DNA of 64,000 nucleotides from Deferribacteraceae bacterium UBA6799. GTDB taxonomy: Bacteria; Chrysiogenota; Deferribacteres; Deferribacterales; Geovibrionaceae. The notes beneath the pieces were generated by a model. The model saw only the letters and a program-made list of their open reading frames with translations. It ran no database searches and was not told where the DNA came from. The stretch covers positions 120,023 to 184,022 of the forward strand of contig DKFJ01000006.1 in assembly GCA_002452335.1 (NCBI GenBank). Reading direction: 5' to 3'. A program made the translations under genes and the position numbers. This document shows, piece by piece, positions 1 to 7,154 of the stretch; the stretch's first letter is position 1, and the number at the start of each line of letters is the position of its first letter.

Positions 1-1
1 T

Positions 2-439
2 GCCAGAGCCGGAGAGCATGGGCGCGGGTTTGCTGTGGTCGCAGACGAAGTGCGCAAGCTCGCCGAAAGAACCCAGTCCGCCACCACAGAGATATCATCT
101 CTGGTATCAGGCACCAGAACAGAAGTGAAGAGAGTTACAGAGTCCATGAGCGGAGTGACACAGCAGGTGCATGAAGGCGTGGAATCATCAAGGCAGATAT
201 CAAAAATACTGGAGGAACTGGAAGGAGAAGTGTCAAAACTGCAGGAGATGGTTCACAGCATATCATCCGCTACGCAGGAGATGGCTTCTACAAGCAACCA
301 GATTTTTGAAGATATCAAGAATGTTGCTGTTATTTCATCAGAAGTTAAGAAAACATCAGACAGTATAGCCGAGAACTCTTCCGGATTGGCGGGGATCTCT
401 GACATGCTGAAGAGCGACATGCAGAAATTCAAAGTATAG
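2..439 (+). CDS. Methyl-accepting chemotaxis protein, C-terminal part
   Basis: The window opens inside the conserved signalling hairpin of a chemoreceptor: the first readable residues, ARAGEHGRGFAVVADEVRKL, are the segment just after the hairpin tip that contacts CheA and CheW. About 145 residues remain, forming the descending helix of the cytoplasmic bundle, with the Ala/Ser/Thr/Glu-rich pattern of adaptation helices. The end, SDMQKFKV, has no CheR/CheB-docking pentapeptide. Ligand-binding and membrane parts lie before base 1, so the stimulus cannot be guessed. Other chemotaxis genes in the window are cheV (6057-6947) and cheX (38920-39387). The family call is firm; the coding sequence is cut by the window edge, not truncated in nature as far as can be seen. 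Confidence 0.95.
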   Translation, partial: ARAGEHGRGFAVVADEVRKLAERTQSATTEISSLVSGTRTEVKRVTESMSGVTQQVHEGVESSRQISKILEELEGEVSKLQEMVHSISSATQEMASTSNQIFEDIKNVAVISSEVKKTSDSIAENSSGLAGISDMLKSDMQKFKV

Positions 440-478
440 TGTATTGTCACATTTAATTGACAGTGTCATTTTTAACTA

Positions 479-507
479 TTGACTTTCGAACATATGCTTA
501 ATATATT
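479..507 (+). promoter_or_regulatory. Sigma-70-type promoter for first NifX-like gene
   Basis: TTGACT (479-484), 17-base spacer, TATATT (502-507), about 24 bases before the ATG at 531, which has GAGGTG as ribosome binding site. Immediately upstream lies an inverted repeat TGTCA (445-449) / TGACA (458-462) followed by T-rich sequence, which may end the chemoreceptor transcript. Confidence 0.6.
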
Positions 508-530
508 CAAAGTTACAGTGAGGTGTAACA

Positions 531-905
531 ATGAAGATTTGTTTTCCAGTAGAATCAAATAATGGACTCGAAAGCGAGATATTCGGACATTTTGGCTCTG
601 CTCCCGGCTTTGTGACATATGACACAGAGACCAGAGAGAGCGGATACATCGATAATAAGAACGCTGTGCACGAGCACGGCGCGTGCAACCCCGCCGCCGC
701 TCTGGCAGGATCTGGTGTTAACGCTGTGGTTGTCGGTGGAATAGGTCAGGGCGCTATGATGCGTCTGATGTCCGAAGGCGTGGCAGTGTATCAGGCAAAA
801 TCAGGCAAAGTGAAAGAAGATATCGCCGGTTTCTCAGGACTTATAAAACTAAGCCGTGATATGCAGACATGCGGCGGCGGCGCCCATGCGTGTGGAAGCC
901 ACTAA
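531..905 (+). CDS. NifX/NifB-type FeMo-cofactor-binding family protein (paralogue 1)
   Basis: A 124-residue single-domain protein of the dinitrogenase iron-molybdenum cofactor family (Pfam Nitro_FeMo-Co). It starts MKICFPVE and carries HFGSAP at residues 20-25, the signature of the family, followed by the Gly-rich VVVGGIGQGAM turn. The tail is Cys/His rich (CGGGAHACGSH), suited to holding a metal or cluster. Stand-alone members occur in many anaerobes without nitrogenase, where their role is mostly unknown; no nif gene is visible here, so a role in FeMo-co synthesis cannot be claimed. A paralogue with the same motif at the same residue numbers follows at 1203-1565, separated by a structured intergenic region. 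Confidence 0.88.
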   Translation: MKICFPVESNNGLESEIFGHFGSAPGFVTYDTETRESGYIDNKNAVHEHGACNPAAALAGSGVNAVVVGGIGQGAMMRLMSEGVAVYQAKSGKVKEDIAGFSGLIKLSRDMQTCGGGAHACGSH

Positions 906-920
906 TTATATTTTCTCATG

Positions 921-1140
921 TTTCCCATCCGTGGGAAACACTCGCACGACTTGCCTGAGATAAACTCAGCCAAGATCTCACAGGCGCACAGGCGCCTGAG
1001 CTCCGTCCCTGGAGCTGTGATTGTGTGGAGTAGATTTGATCTATCCGCTGTCTTCCCATAAGGACAGCTTTTGCTACTTGCAGCAACATTTTAATTAATA
1101 TCGGCGGTCCGCGTTTTTACACTCCTTAGAACAGCGGATA
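921..1140 (+). ncRNA. Candidate structured RNA or leader with a chain of stem-loops
   Basis: This 297-base gap between the two NifX-like genes holds no plausible ORF but successive inverted repeats: TTTCCCA/TGGGAAA closed by a UCCG loop (921-938); CTGAG/CTCAG (955-969); CAGGCGC/GCGCCTG with a four-base loop (981-998); AGCTCC/GGAGCT (999-1016); GTGGA-g-TAGAT/ATCTA-TCCGC (1025-1048); GCTGTC/GACAGC (1047-1068); TTGCT/AGCAA (1071-1086). In addition TATCCGCTGT (1042-1051) is perfectly complementary to ACAGCGGATA (1131-1140) and would exclude two of the local hairpins. That looks like a riboswitch-type leader for the downstream gene or a small RNA. I do not recognise it as 6S, SRP, tmRNA or RNase P RNA. 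Strand is assumed from the flanking genes. The first hairpin may instead be a terminator for the upstream gene. Confidence 0.45.
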
Positions 1141-1164
1141 ACGCTTTATATTGTTGACAAATTA

Positions 1165-1196
1165 CCTCCCCTGTATGATTTTATCAGCAGGGGAGG
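1165..1196 (+). promoter_or_regulatory. Hairpin enclosing the ribosome binding site of the second NifX-like gene
   Basis: CCTCCCCTG (1165-1173) pairs perfectly over nine bases with CAGGGGAGG (1188-1196), loop of 14 bases; the 3' arm contains the Shine-Dalgarno sequence GGGGAGG, six bases before the ATG at 1203. Folded, it would hide the ribosome binding site. TTGACA at 1154-1159 could be a -35 box, but no good -10 sits 16-18 bases on, so transcription from further upstream is the simpler reading. If a promoter does lie here, the same dyad could be a protein operator. Confidence 0.6.
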
Positions 1197-1202
1197 ATTC
1201 TT

Positions 1203-1565
1203 ATGAAGATATGTTTTCCTGTAGAAAAATTTGAAGGTCTGAACAGCAGAATCAGCGAGCATTTCGGCTCTGCACCATATTTCATAACATACGATACAGA
1301 TTCCAAAGAGGCGGGGCTGCTCTATGCTCAGGATCTGGCGGGTGACGACTCGTGCAGTCCTGCGGCGGAGCTGGCAAGGCAGGGAATCGACATTGTAATC
1401 ACCTCCGGCATAGGTCCCGGAGCGCTGAACAGACTTCTGGACGCTGGTCTATATGTTTTTAAAGCGCTCACAGGAGTGGTCTCGGAAGATCTGGAGCGGT
1501 ATAATAATAACGCCCTGCCGGCTCTTGGCTACGGTTCCGGCAAATGCGACTGCGGAAATTCATAA
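1203..1565 (+). CDS. NifX/NifB-type FeMo-cofactor-binding family protein (paralogue 2)
   Basis: A 120-residue member of the same iron-molybdenum cofactor-binding family as the gene at 531, beginning MKICFPVE with HFGSAP again at residues 20-25 and the Gly-rich TSGIGPGAL turn. The tail is shorter and ends GKCDCGNS, so the Cys pair differs from the His-rich tail of paralogue 1. The two are clearly diverged copies rather than a recent duplication. Start chosen at the ATG 6 bases after GGGGAGG; that binding site sits in the 3' arm of a strong hairpin (1165-1196), so translation is probably regulated. Function in the cell is not known; cluster or metal binding is an inference from the family. Confidence 0.87.
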   Translation: MKICFPVEKFEGLNSRISEHFGSAPYFITYDTDSKEAGLLYAQDLAGDDSCSPAAELARQGIDIVITSGIGPGALNRLLDAGLYVFKALTGVVSEDLERYNNNALPALGYGSGKCDCGNS

Positions 1566-1595
1566 TATAAACACACCCTATTTGTCTTATTATTG

Positions 1596-1623
1596 TTGAA
1601 TATGGTTATCTAAAGACTATATT
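1596..1623 (+). promoter_or_regulatory. Sigma-70-type promoter for dsrE-like gene
   Basis: TTGAAT (1596-1601), 16-base spacer, TATATT (1618-1623), about 40 bases before the ATG at 1664. Confidence 0.5.
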
Positions 1624-1663
1624 GTTAATTAGATGATTATTATTTTTGCAACAGGGGGCGCAT

Positions 1664-2020
1664 ATGTCTGCCGCTAACAGTATCAAGTCCCTCCTGGCAG
1701 TGATCTGGAGTTCGTCTGATAAAGAGGTCGCCAGAAACAGCGTGTTCACCTACACGCTTAATGCCAGATGCCGTGACTGGTGGTCTGATGTCCATCTAGT
1801 CATATGGGGTCCGTCGGTCAAGCTGGCCGCTCATGACTCAGAGATTCAAAACCAGCTGAGAAGCATTCAGAAGGCGGGAGTAAGTATCTGTGCCTGCCAA
1901 AAACAGGCAGATGAACACAACGTATCTGATAATCTGAGGAAACTCGGAATCACGGTTCACAATGTTGACGAACCTGTGAGGGATATGCTAAGAAACGGAG
2001 CGAAGATAATCACTTTTTAG
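1664..2020 (+). CDS. DsrE-family protein
   Basis: About 118 residues from the ATG at 1664, which follows GGGGG; the reading frame stays open upstream to a TTG at 1646 but that start has no binding site. The sequence LLAVIWSSSDKEVARN, the pair of Trp in RDWWSDVHLVIWGPSVKLA and the Cys-containing GVSICACQKQAD match the DsrE/DsrF/YchN-like sulfur-relay fold, specifically the small stand-alone type found in anaerobes. The two cysteines in ICACQ sit where related proteins carry the persulfide-holding Cys. Substrate is unknown. A second DsrE-family gene of a different type lies at 52024-52380. It has its own probable promoter and stands alone before uvrC. Confidence 0.8.
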   Translation: MSAANSIKSLLAVIWSSSDKEVARNSVFTYTLNARCRDWWSDVHLVIWGPSVKLAAHDSEIQNQLRSIQKAGVSICACQKQADEHNVSDNLRKLGITVHNVDEPVRDMLRNGAKIITF

Positions 2021-2059
2021 ACTTTGACGTAAACTGATATATTAAATATAATCTGTTTT

Positions 2060-3859
2060 ATGTTTAAGCCTGAACTGAAAGATATCCCCGAAAATCCGGG
2101 GATCTACATCTATATCGGAAAGAATGACGAAATACTCTATGTCGGCAAGGCAAAGAACCTGAAGAACAGAGTTTCGTCATATTTTTCCGACATGGACAGC
2201 AAACCTCTGCGTACTCAGAAGATGCTTCAGTCTGCTGTCGACATCCGGTTTGTGGTCACCACCACAGAATCGGAGGCTCTGCTTCTTGAAAACAACCTGA
2301 TCAAAACCGAAAAACCCAGATACAACGTCCGCCTGAAAGACTCCAAAAGCTATCCATACATACTCATAACCGACCATGAATATCCTAAGCTGATGATAAC
2401 CCGTGAATCAGGTCAGAAGGGCGAATATTTCGGTCCTTTCACGGATGTCGCCGCTCTCAGGGGTATAGTGGACGAGCTTCTGCGGGCCTTTCCCCTGCGC
2501 ACCTGCCGGGAGACAAGATTCAGAGAAAAAAAGGTCTGCCTGAAATATCAGATAAAAAAATGCGCGGGTCCCTGCGAAAGCCTGATAAGCAGAAACAGAT
2601 ATATGTCCATGGTTTCCCAGATCAGAGATTTTTTTAACGGTGATTTCGCCGGACTGAAAGAGAGGATGACTGCGGAGATGATGCGTCTGTCGGACAAGAT
2701 GGATTTTGAGGCGGCGGCTAAGATGCGTGACAGGCTGCGCAGCGTGGAGAGTCTGTTCATCAGGCAGACAGTGGTTCTGCCGGAGGACAGGCGGAGTATC
2801 GATATATTTGTCCCCCATACCATAGATAATGTTTCCGGTATCACGGTGATGTTCATCAGAGGCGGAAAGCTGATAGGCAGCCGCACGGATATATTCGAGG
2901 ACGCAGACCCGAAAGAGGTTTTGGAATCATATATTATTCAGGTGTATTCATCCGTGGTGAGCTATCCTGAGATGATCTCCGTTTTCGGGCTGGAGGAGAC
3001 GGATGTTCTTTGCGACGCTGTGGAGAGGATGTCCGGACGGAAGATAATCCTGAGAAAACGCGGGTTCGCTGCTCTGCATAATCTGGGCATGGAGAATGCC
3101 AGAGTGCAGACCGAGTTGTATCTGAAGAGGCTGGCGAAGAGAAAGGATATCAGCGCCCGTCTGAAAGAGATAACCGGATCCGAGAATGATATCCACAGGG
3201 TGGAATGTGTGGATATATCCCATCTGGGCGGAAAGGGAACGGTGGGAGTGTCTGTGGTGACTCTGGACGGAGAGTTCGCAAACAGAGAATATAGAAAATA
3301 TAAAATCAGATCGGCTGAGAATGATGATTTTGTGTCTATATATGAGCTTTTCAGCAGAAAATTCGAGAATATCAATGAAAAATCGGAACCTATGGCGGAT
3401 CTCTATATTGTGGACGGAGGGATAGGTCAGCTCAACAGCGCCGTGAGGGCGGCGGAAGAGCAGGGCATAGATGCTAATTTTATATCTATCTCGAAAGGAC
3501 GCTCAATAAAATATATGAAAGACGCTCAGGACGAATCCATAGAATCGATCCATCTGCCCGGGCGGAAGAATCCGCTGAATTTTAAAAAGAACAACCCAGT
3601 TCTTCTCTTCGTACAGAAGATAAGGGACGAGGCGCACAGGTTTGCCATTACATACAGCAGAAATCTGGCTTTGAAAAATTTCAAAAAATCACCTCTGCTG
3701 GATATCGACGGAGTGGGAGAGAAGACCGTTAAAAAAATTCTGGAAAGTTTTCCGGATATTTATAGTAGTAATATATCTGCCGAACAATTGTCGAAAATAT
3801 GTAGAATTTCAGAAAGATTAGCGGAAACTATTCTGGATAAAGTTAAATCCGGACAATAA
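2060..3859 (+). CDS. uvrC: Excinuclease ABC subunit C
   Basis: Full-length UvrC (599 residues) of nucleotide excision repair; it makes both incisions around a lesion handed over by UvrB. Order of parts: GIY-YIG nuclease at about 13-90 (GIYIYIG...YVGKAKNLKNRV), Cys cluster region, UVR helix that meets UvrB at about 213-247 (DFEAAAKMRDRLRSVE), RNase H-like 5' nuclease (VDISHLGGKGTVG and IVDGGIGQL), and tandem helix-hairpin-helix DNA binding at the end (DIDGVGEKTVKKIL). No Shine-Dalgarno is obvious before the ATG, so translation may be weak. Nothing indicates an operon with neighbours; the next gene has its own promoter. Confidence 0.97.
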   Translation: MFKPELKDIPENPGIYIYIGKNDEILYVGKAKNLKNRVSSYFSDMDSKPLRTQKMLQSAVDIRFVVTTTESEALLLENNLIKTEKPRYNVRLKDSKSYPYILITDHEYPKLMITRESGQKGEYFGPFTDVAALRGIVDELLRAFPLRTCRETRFREKKVCLKYQIKKCAGPCESLISRNRYMSMVSQIRDFFNGDFAGLKERMTAEMMRLSDKMDFEAAAKMRDRLRSVESLFIRQTVVLPEDRRSIDIFVPHTIDNVSGITVMFIRGGKLIGSRTDIFEDADPKEVLESYIIQVYSSVVSYPEMISVFGLEETDVLCDAVERMSGRKIILRKRGFAALHNLGMENARVQTELYLKRLAKRKDISARLKEITGSENDIHRVECVDISHLGGKGTVGVSVVTLDGEFANREYRKYKIRSAENDDFVSIYELFSRKFENINEKSEPMADLYIVDGGIGQLNSAVRAAEEQGIDANFISISKGRSIKYMKDAQDESIESIHLPGRKNPLNFKKNNPVLLFVQKIRDEAHRFAITYSRNLALKNFKKSPLLDIDGVGEKTVKKILESFPDIYSSNISAEQLSKICRISERLAETILDKVKSGQ

Positions 3860-3896
3860 AACACCGTTAGATGTTCAAATTTCACACACATTTGTC

Positions 3897-3926
3897 TTGA
3901 TGAAGATTTAATCACTGTGCTAATAT
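3897..3926 (+). promoter_or_regulatory. Sigma-70-type promoter for outer-membrane protein gene
   Basis: TTGATG (3897-3902), 18-base spacer, TAATAT (3921-3926). The strong AGGAGG at 3951-3956 follows, five bases before the GTG start at 3962. Confidence 0.5.
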
Positions 3927-3961
3927 CAAAATATTCTTAGTTGGACCCCCAGGAGGACATT

Positions 3962-5188
3962 GTGAAGAGAATATTTCTATTTTTGGCGCTGATGGCGCTT
4001 CCGCTTTACGCTATGGCAGGCGTATTCGACATTACTATAGCTGTCGATGCCTACAGCCCCTACTATCAGAGCTTCAGCTCAGTGGAAGACATGATAGACG
4101 AGCTGGACACAGATCAGATCCTGTCTCATTTCGCCGGATACGATGAGGATACATCGTCCGCAGATGTTGAGATGAACTTCAGAGGCGTTCCGATCACTCT
4201 GAGCTTTGGCGCAAGCAGCACAAAGCTGATTCTGAACATTCCTTCCATCGGCGTATATGAAGAGTTCGAAGGAGCAGACAGAGACGACAGCGTTGACATG
4301 CTGAAAGACTGGTTTGAAAAAGACGGAGGCGACGCCCTGACCGCTCTGCAAAAAGAGCTGATAGCTGAAACCCCCTCTGACCCCATCGCCGGTAACCCCT
4401 CATCTCTGATGTCCCGTATGGTTTCCATGGACTTCGATCAGGCGGTTAACCCTGACTCTTCTGTTGAGATCAACGGCGAGACTAAATCAGACATAAATGC
4501 CAACATGATCTCAATATTCGCAAAATACGGCAACTACACTACTGATGGCGTTAAGTCAAAGGAATACGCTATTCCTCTTGCCTACACCATCAGATTCAAC
4601 AACTCAAAAAATACTCTGGCCATCAGAATGCCTATCTCTATGGTGTCCGTTGAAGATTCAAAAGCATACAACCTCGGTCTGGGGCTTGCTCTCGGATATT
4701 ACGTGAACGACAACTGGAAACTGACTCCCTCTGTGGGATACGGAGCTGTCGGTTCTATCGATATGGGCTCAGTGGGTCAGATCATTTCCGGAGCACTTAC
4801 CAGTGTTTATACATTTAAACTGAAAAAATTCGACATACTGATGGGCAACATGCTGGGGCATTACAAAACCATACCCTTTAAGACAGGCGATTATGATATC
4901 GATCCCGATATTCAGAACACAGTTCTCAGAAACGGTCTGAACTTCATAATCCCCATGGGCAAAGTAACCAGCCTTGAGCTTTTCGGTACAGATACAAGAT
5001 ATTACGGCTCTGATCTTTTCATCGACACATATAACGAAGTCGGTTTCTCATACGGTTTCAGAAAATCTGTCGATAAAGAGACAGGCAAAGGTATTAAGAA
5101 CTACGCAAGCCAGCTCCGCGGCGGTCTTACATACCTTTTCTCTGATGAGTCACACGGTTTCACATTTAATTTCGGATTTGTATTCTAA
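3962..5188 (+). CDS. Predicted outer-membrane beta-barrel protein, unknown function
   Basis: I chose the GTG at 3962 because AGGAGG lies five bases before it; an in-frame TTG at 3941 has no such site. The 408-residue product begins with a short basic stretch and hydrophobic signal peptide, VKRIFLFLALMALPLYAMAG, then an acidic, Asp/Ser-rich region and, in the second half, alternating beta strands (for example GLGLALGYYVNDNWKLTPSV and FGFVF at the terminus). The terminal Phe is the usual signal recognised by the BAM machinery. I do not recognise a family. It stands alone, with a promoter before it and a bidirectional terminator after it. The call as an exported barrel is inference from composition and C-terminus. 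Confidence 0.6.
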   Translation: MKRIFLFLALMALPLYAMAGVFDITIAVDAYSPYYQSFSSVEDMIDELDTDQILSHFAGYDEDTSSADVEMNFRGVPITLSFGASSTKLILNIPSIGVYEEFEGADRDDSVDMLKDWFEKDGGDALTALQKELIAETPSDPIAGNPSSLMSRMVSMDFDQAVNPDSSVEINGETKSDINANMISIFAKYGNYTTDGVKSKEYAIPLAYTIRFNNSKNTLAIRMPISMVSVEDSKAYNLGLGLALGYYVNDNWKLTPSVGYGAVGSIDMGSVGQIISGALTSVYTFKLKKFDILMGNMLGHYKTIPFKTGDYDIDPDIQNTVLRNGLNFIIPMGKVTSLELFGTDTRYYGSDLFIDTYNEVGFSYGFRKSVDKETGKGIKNYASQLRGGLTYLFSDESHGFTFNFGFVF

Positions 5189-5210
5189 CAGTCTGAAAAG
5201 AGATAGAAAC

Positions 5211-5241
5211 AAAAAAGGCATCCGTAAAGGATGCCTTTTTT
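5211..5241. terminator. Bidirectional intrinsic terminator
   Basis: AAAAAAGGCATCC (5211-5223), GTAAA loop, GGATGCCTTTTTT (5229-5241). A-tract and T-tract on both sides let it serve the plus-strand barrel gene and the minus-strand cheV-cpoB pair that converge here. Confidence 0.92.
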
Positions 5242-5259
5242 ATCTGAATTTTTCTGATA

Positions 5260-6042
5260 TCAGTTCCACTGAGCTAGTTTTTGTCTTCCCAGTTTAGCTG
5301 CGTTAGTGTCTGAGAATTCGGCGGTGAGTTTTTGCAGAGTGATTATAGCGTTCTCTCTGTCGCCGATATTGCCGTAGCTGTATCCAAGTTTCAGGAGGGC
5401 ATCGGGAGCTTTGTTTCCATCAGGATATTTCTCCAGAAGCTCTTTGAACCTGGCGATAGCGCCGGGATAATCTTTTTGAGCGTATCTGATCTCGCCCAGC
5501 CAGTAGATAGCGTTGTCTGATCTTTCCTCATTGGGGAATTTTTTCAGAAACTCATAAAATTTTGCTTCGCTTTCGGCGTATTTACCGTTTCTGTAGAGCT
5601 CGTACGCATATGTATACAGGCTGAGTTTGTCCTGCATATTGTCTTCGATGATGATCACGTTGTCCTTGCCGCCTGTCGCCGGAGCCGCCATAACAGCGCC
5701 GCTGTCCGCAGCGGGAAGAGGCATGTCAGAAGCCGCGGCGCCTGTCTTTGATCCTTTCTCTATAGCGCCGACTCTGTCTTTCAGGTCGATGATGTCTGTG
5801 TTCATCACAGTCATCTCTTCTCTGAGCTGAGAGATTCCTTCTGAGTTTTTATTGATGTTTTCAGAGTTTGTACGGATGTTTTTATCCAGCTCCTGCATTT
5901 TCACCTGCATGTCGCCCATGGTGGACTGGATGCCGAGCATCTCGTCTTTGATGTTGTTCATGCTCTTCTGGATGAGCTCCTGATCCGCTCCGCAAGCGGA
6001 GAGTGTGAGAGCCGCCAGAATTACGACTGCTGATTTTTTCAT
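5260..6042 (-). CDS. cpoB: Tol-Pal system TPR lipoprotein CpoB/YbgF
   Basis: A 260-residue periplasmic protein of the CpoB (YbgF) family, which coordinates peptidoglycan synthesis with outer-membrane constriction in enteric bacteria. It starts MKKSAVVILAALTLSACG: LSAC is a lipobox, so here it should be a lipoprotein. Residues about 25-95 form the trimerising coiled coil (Met/Gln/Asp/Lys-rich with NSENINKNSEGI), a Pro/Ala linker follows, and three TPR units with YWLGEIRYAQKDYPGAIARF fill the C-terminal half. The start has AGGAGG just upstream on the minus strand and lies 14 bases after cheV, so the two are co-transcribed. No tol or pal gene adjoins, unlike in Proteobacteria; the role is therefore inferred from architecture. 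Confidence 0.85.
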   Translation of the reverse strand: MKKSAVVILAALTLSACGADQELIQKSMNNIKDEMLGIQSTMGDMQVKMQELDKNIRTNSENINKNSEGISQLREEMTVMNTDIIDLKDRVGAIEKGSKTGAAASDMPLPAADSGAVMAAPATGGKDNVIIIEDNMQDKLSLYTYAYELYRNGKYAESEAKFYEFLKKFPNEERSDNAIYWLGEIRYAQKDYPGAIARFKELLEKYPDGNKAPDALLKLGYSYGNIGDRENAIITLQKLTAEFSDTNAAKLGRQKLAQWN

Positions 6043-6056
6043 CGTACCTCCTTGTT

Positions 6057-6947
6057 TTATAGCAAAAATCTGTCAACCTGCTGTACAAGTATATCTGTAT
6101 CGGGCTTGCCTATGAAGAGGTTTGCTCCGACGCTTTTAACCTTTCTTTCATTCTCTTCTGATGCCAGAGATGAGAAGACGATAATGGGGATGTGCTTCGT
6201 CTCGGGGTTTTCCCTGACTGATTTAACCACGTAGGCTCCGTCTTTCACAGGCATCTCTAGGTCGGTGATTATGAGCTCAGGAGCTTTTTTCGCCACCTGA
6301 TCGAGCAGAAGTTTTCCGTTCTCGAAAGCCATAATGGTGTAGCCGGCCTGCTCCAGATGCGTGGCGAGGAACCTTCTGATAACGGCGGAGTCCTCTGCCA
6401 TATAAACTACTCGTCCTTCTCTCAGATGCGATTTGGAGTAGTCTATGTTCACATCTTTCAGCGCTGTGTCCGGGTTCAGCTCCAGAACTATTTTCTCGAA
6501 GTCCAGAAGCTGGATCAGTGTCCCGCCGATATCGATGACGCCGAGAACTGTTTCCACCAGACTGAAATCGGTCATAGATGAATAGTCTTTAATATCCGCC
6601 CAAGTGATGCGGTGTATGCGCACAACTTCGTCCACCACGAAGCCGTTGTATTCGTGATTGAAGAAGGTGACTATGATCTTTTTTTCCTGATAGTTGTTGT
6701 CGTATTTAAGACCGAGCCACTGGGCGAGGTCTATGATAGGGATCAGCTTTTGTCTGATGTTGGCTGTGCCGACAACAGAAGGGTGGGCGTCCGGCACACG
6801 GACTATCTGGGGAAATCTGATGACCTCCCTCACCTTGGCAACGTTAATGCAGAAATGATGCTCCTTGTCCCCCGCTTTAATAATAAATTCAACGATCTCA
6901 AATTCGTTAGTACCTGTTTCAAGAAGAATGCCGTGATCTAATGCCAT
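6057..6947 (-). CDS. cheV: Chemotaxis coupling protein CheV (CheW plus receiver)
   Basis: A 296-residue fusion of a CheW-like coupling domain (about residues 15-155; VREVIRFPQIVRVPDAHPSV and VDEVVRIHRI are typical) and a response-regulator receiver (about 175-296). The receiver has the acidic pair in YMAEDSAVIRR, the phosphoacceptor Asp in IITDLEMPVKDGA and the Lys in FIGKPD. CheV links receptors to CheA and is thought to serve adaptation. It precedes cpoB on the minus strand by 14 bases. The 207-base divergent gap to the TPR gene at 7155 contains a good -10, TATAAT at 7136-7141, for the plus strand but no matching -35. Confidence 0.93.
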   Translation of the reverse strand: MALDHGILLETGTNEFEIVEFIIKAGDKEHHFCINVAKVREVIRFPQIVRVPDAHPSVVGTANIRQKLIPIIDLAQWLGLKYDNNYQEKKIIVTFFNHEYNGFVVDEVVRIHRITWADIKDYSSMTDFSLVETVLGVIDIGGTLIQLLDFEKIVLELNPDTALKDVNIDYSKSHLREGRVVYMAEDSAVIRRFLATHLEQAGYTIMAFENGKLLLDQVAKKAPELIITDLEMPVKDGAYVVKSVRENPETKHIPIIVFSSLASEENERKVKSVGANLFIGKPDTDILVQQVDRFLL

Positions 6948-7154
6948 ATCTGACCCTCTTGTTTATTATCCTGAGAATTGGATGTAAATAAATACCCGCA
7001 AGGATAAAGATTTTATCTGCATTAATAAAATACCATATTTGCCCGGTCTGTTCAAGGCATAATGAGCAAACAGACGGGACCCTGCGCAAAAAAGGCGGTG
7101 TCCGGCCGAAAAACGTATGTTGCCGAAAAAGCGGGTATAATGTAAAATGAAAAA

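Noticed and set aside
906..1140. 6S, SRP, tmRNA or RNase P RNA in the structured gap
   Set aside because: None of the conserved sequence blocks I know for these RNAs is present, and the overall layout is a chain of small hairpins rather than one long rod or a P4-type core.
1154..1184. TTGACA as the -35 box of a promoter for the second NifX-like gene
   Set aside because: No -10 at 16-18 bases; the best (TATGAT) is at 14. Kept only as a possibility in the hairpin entry.
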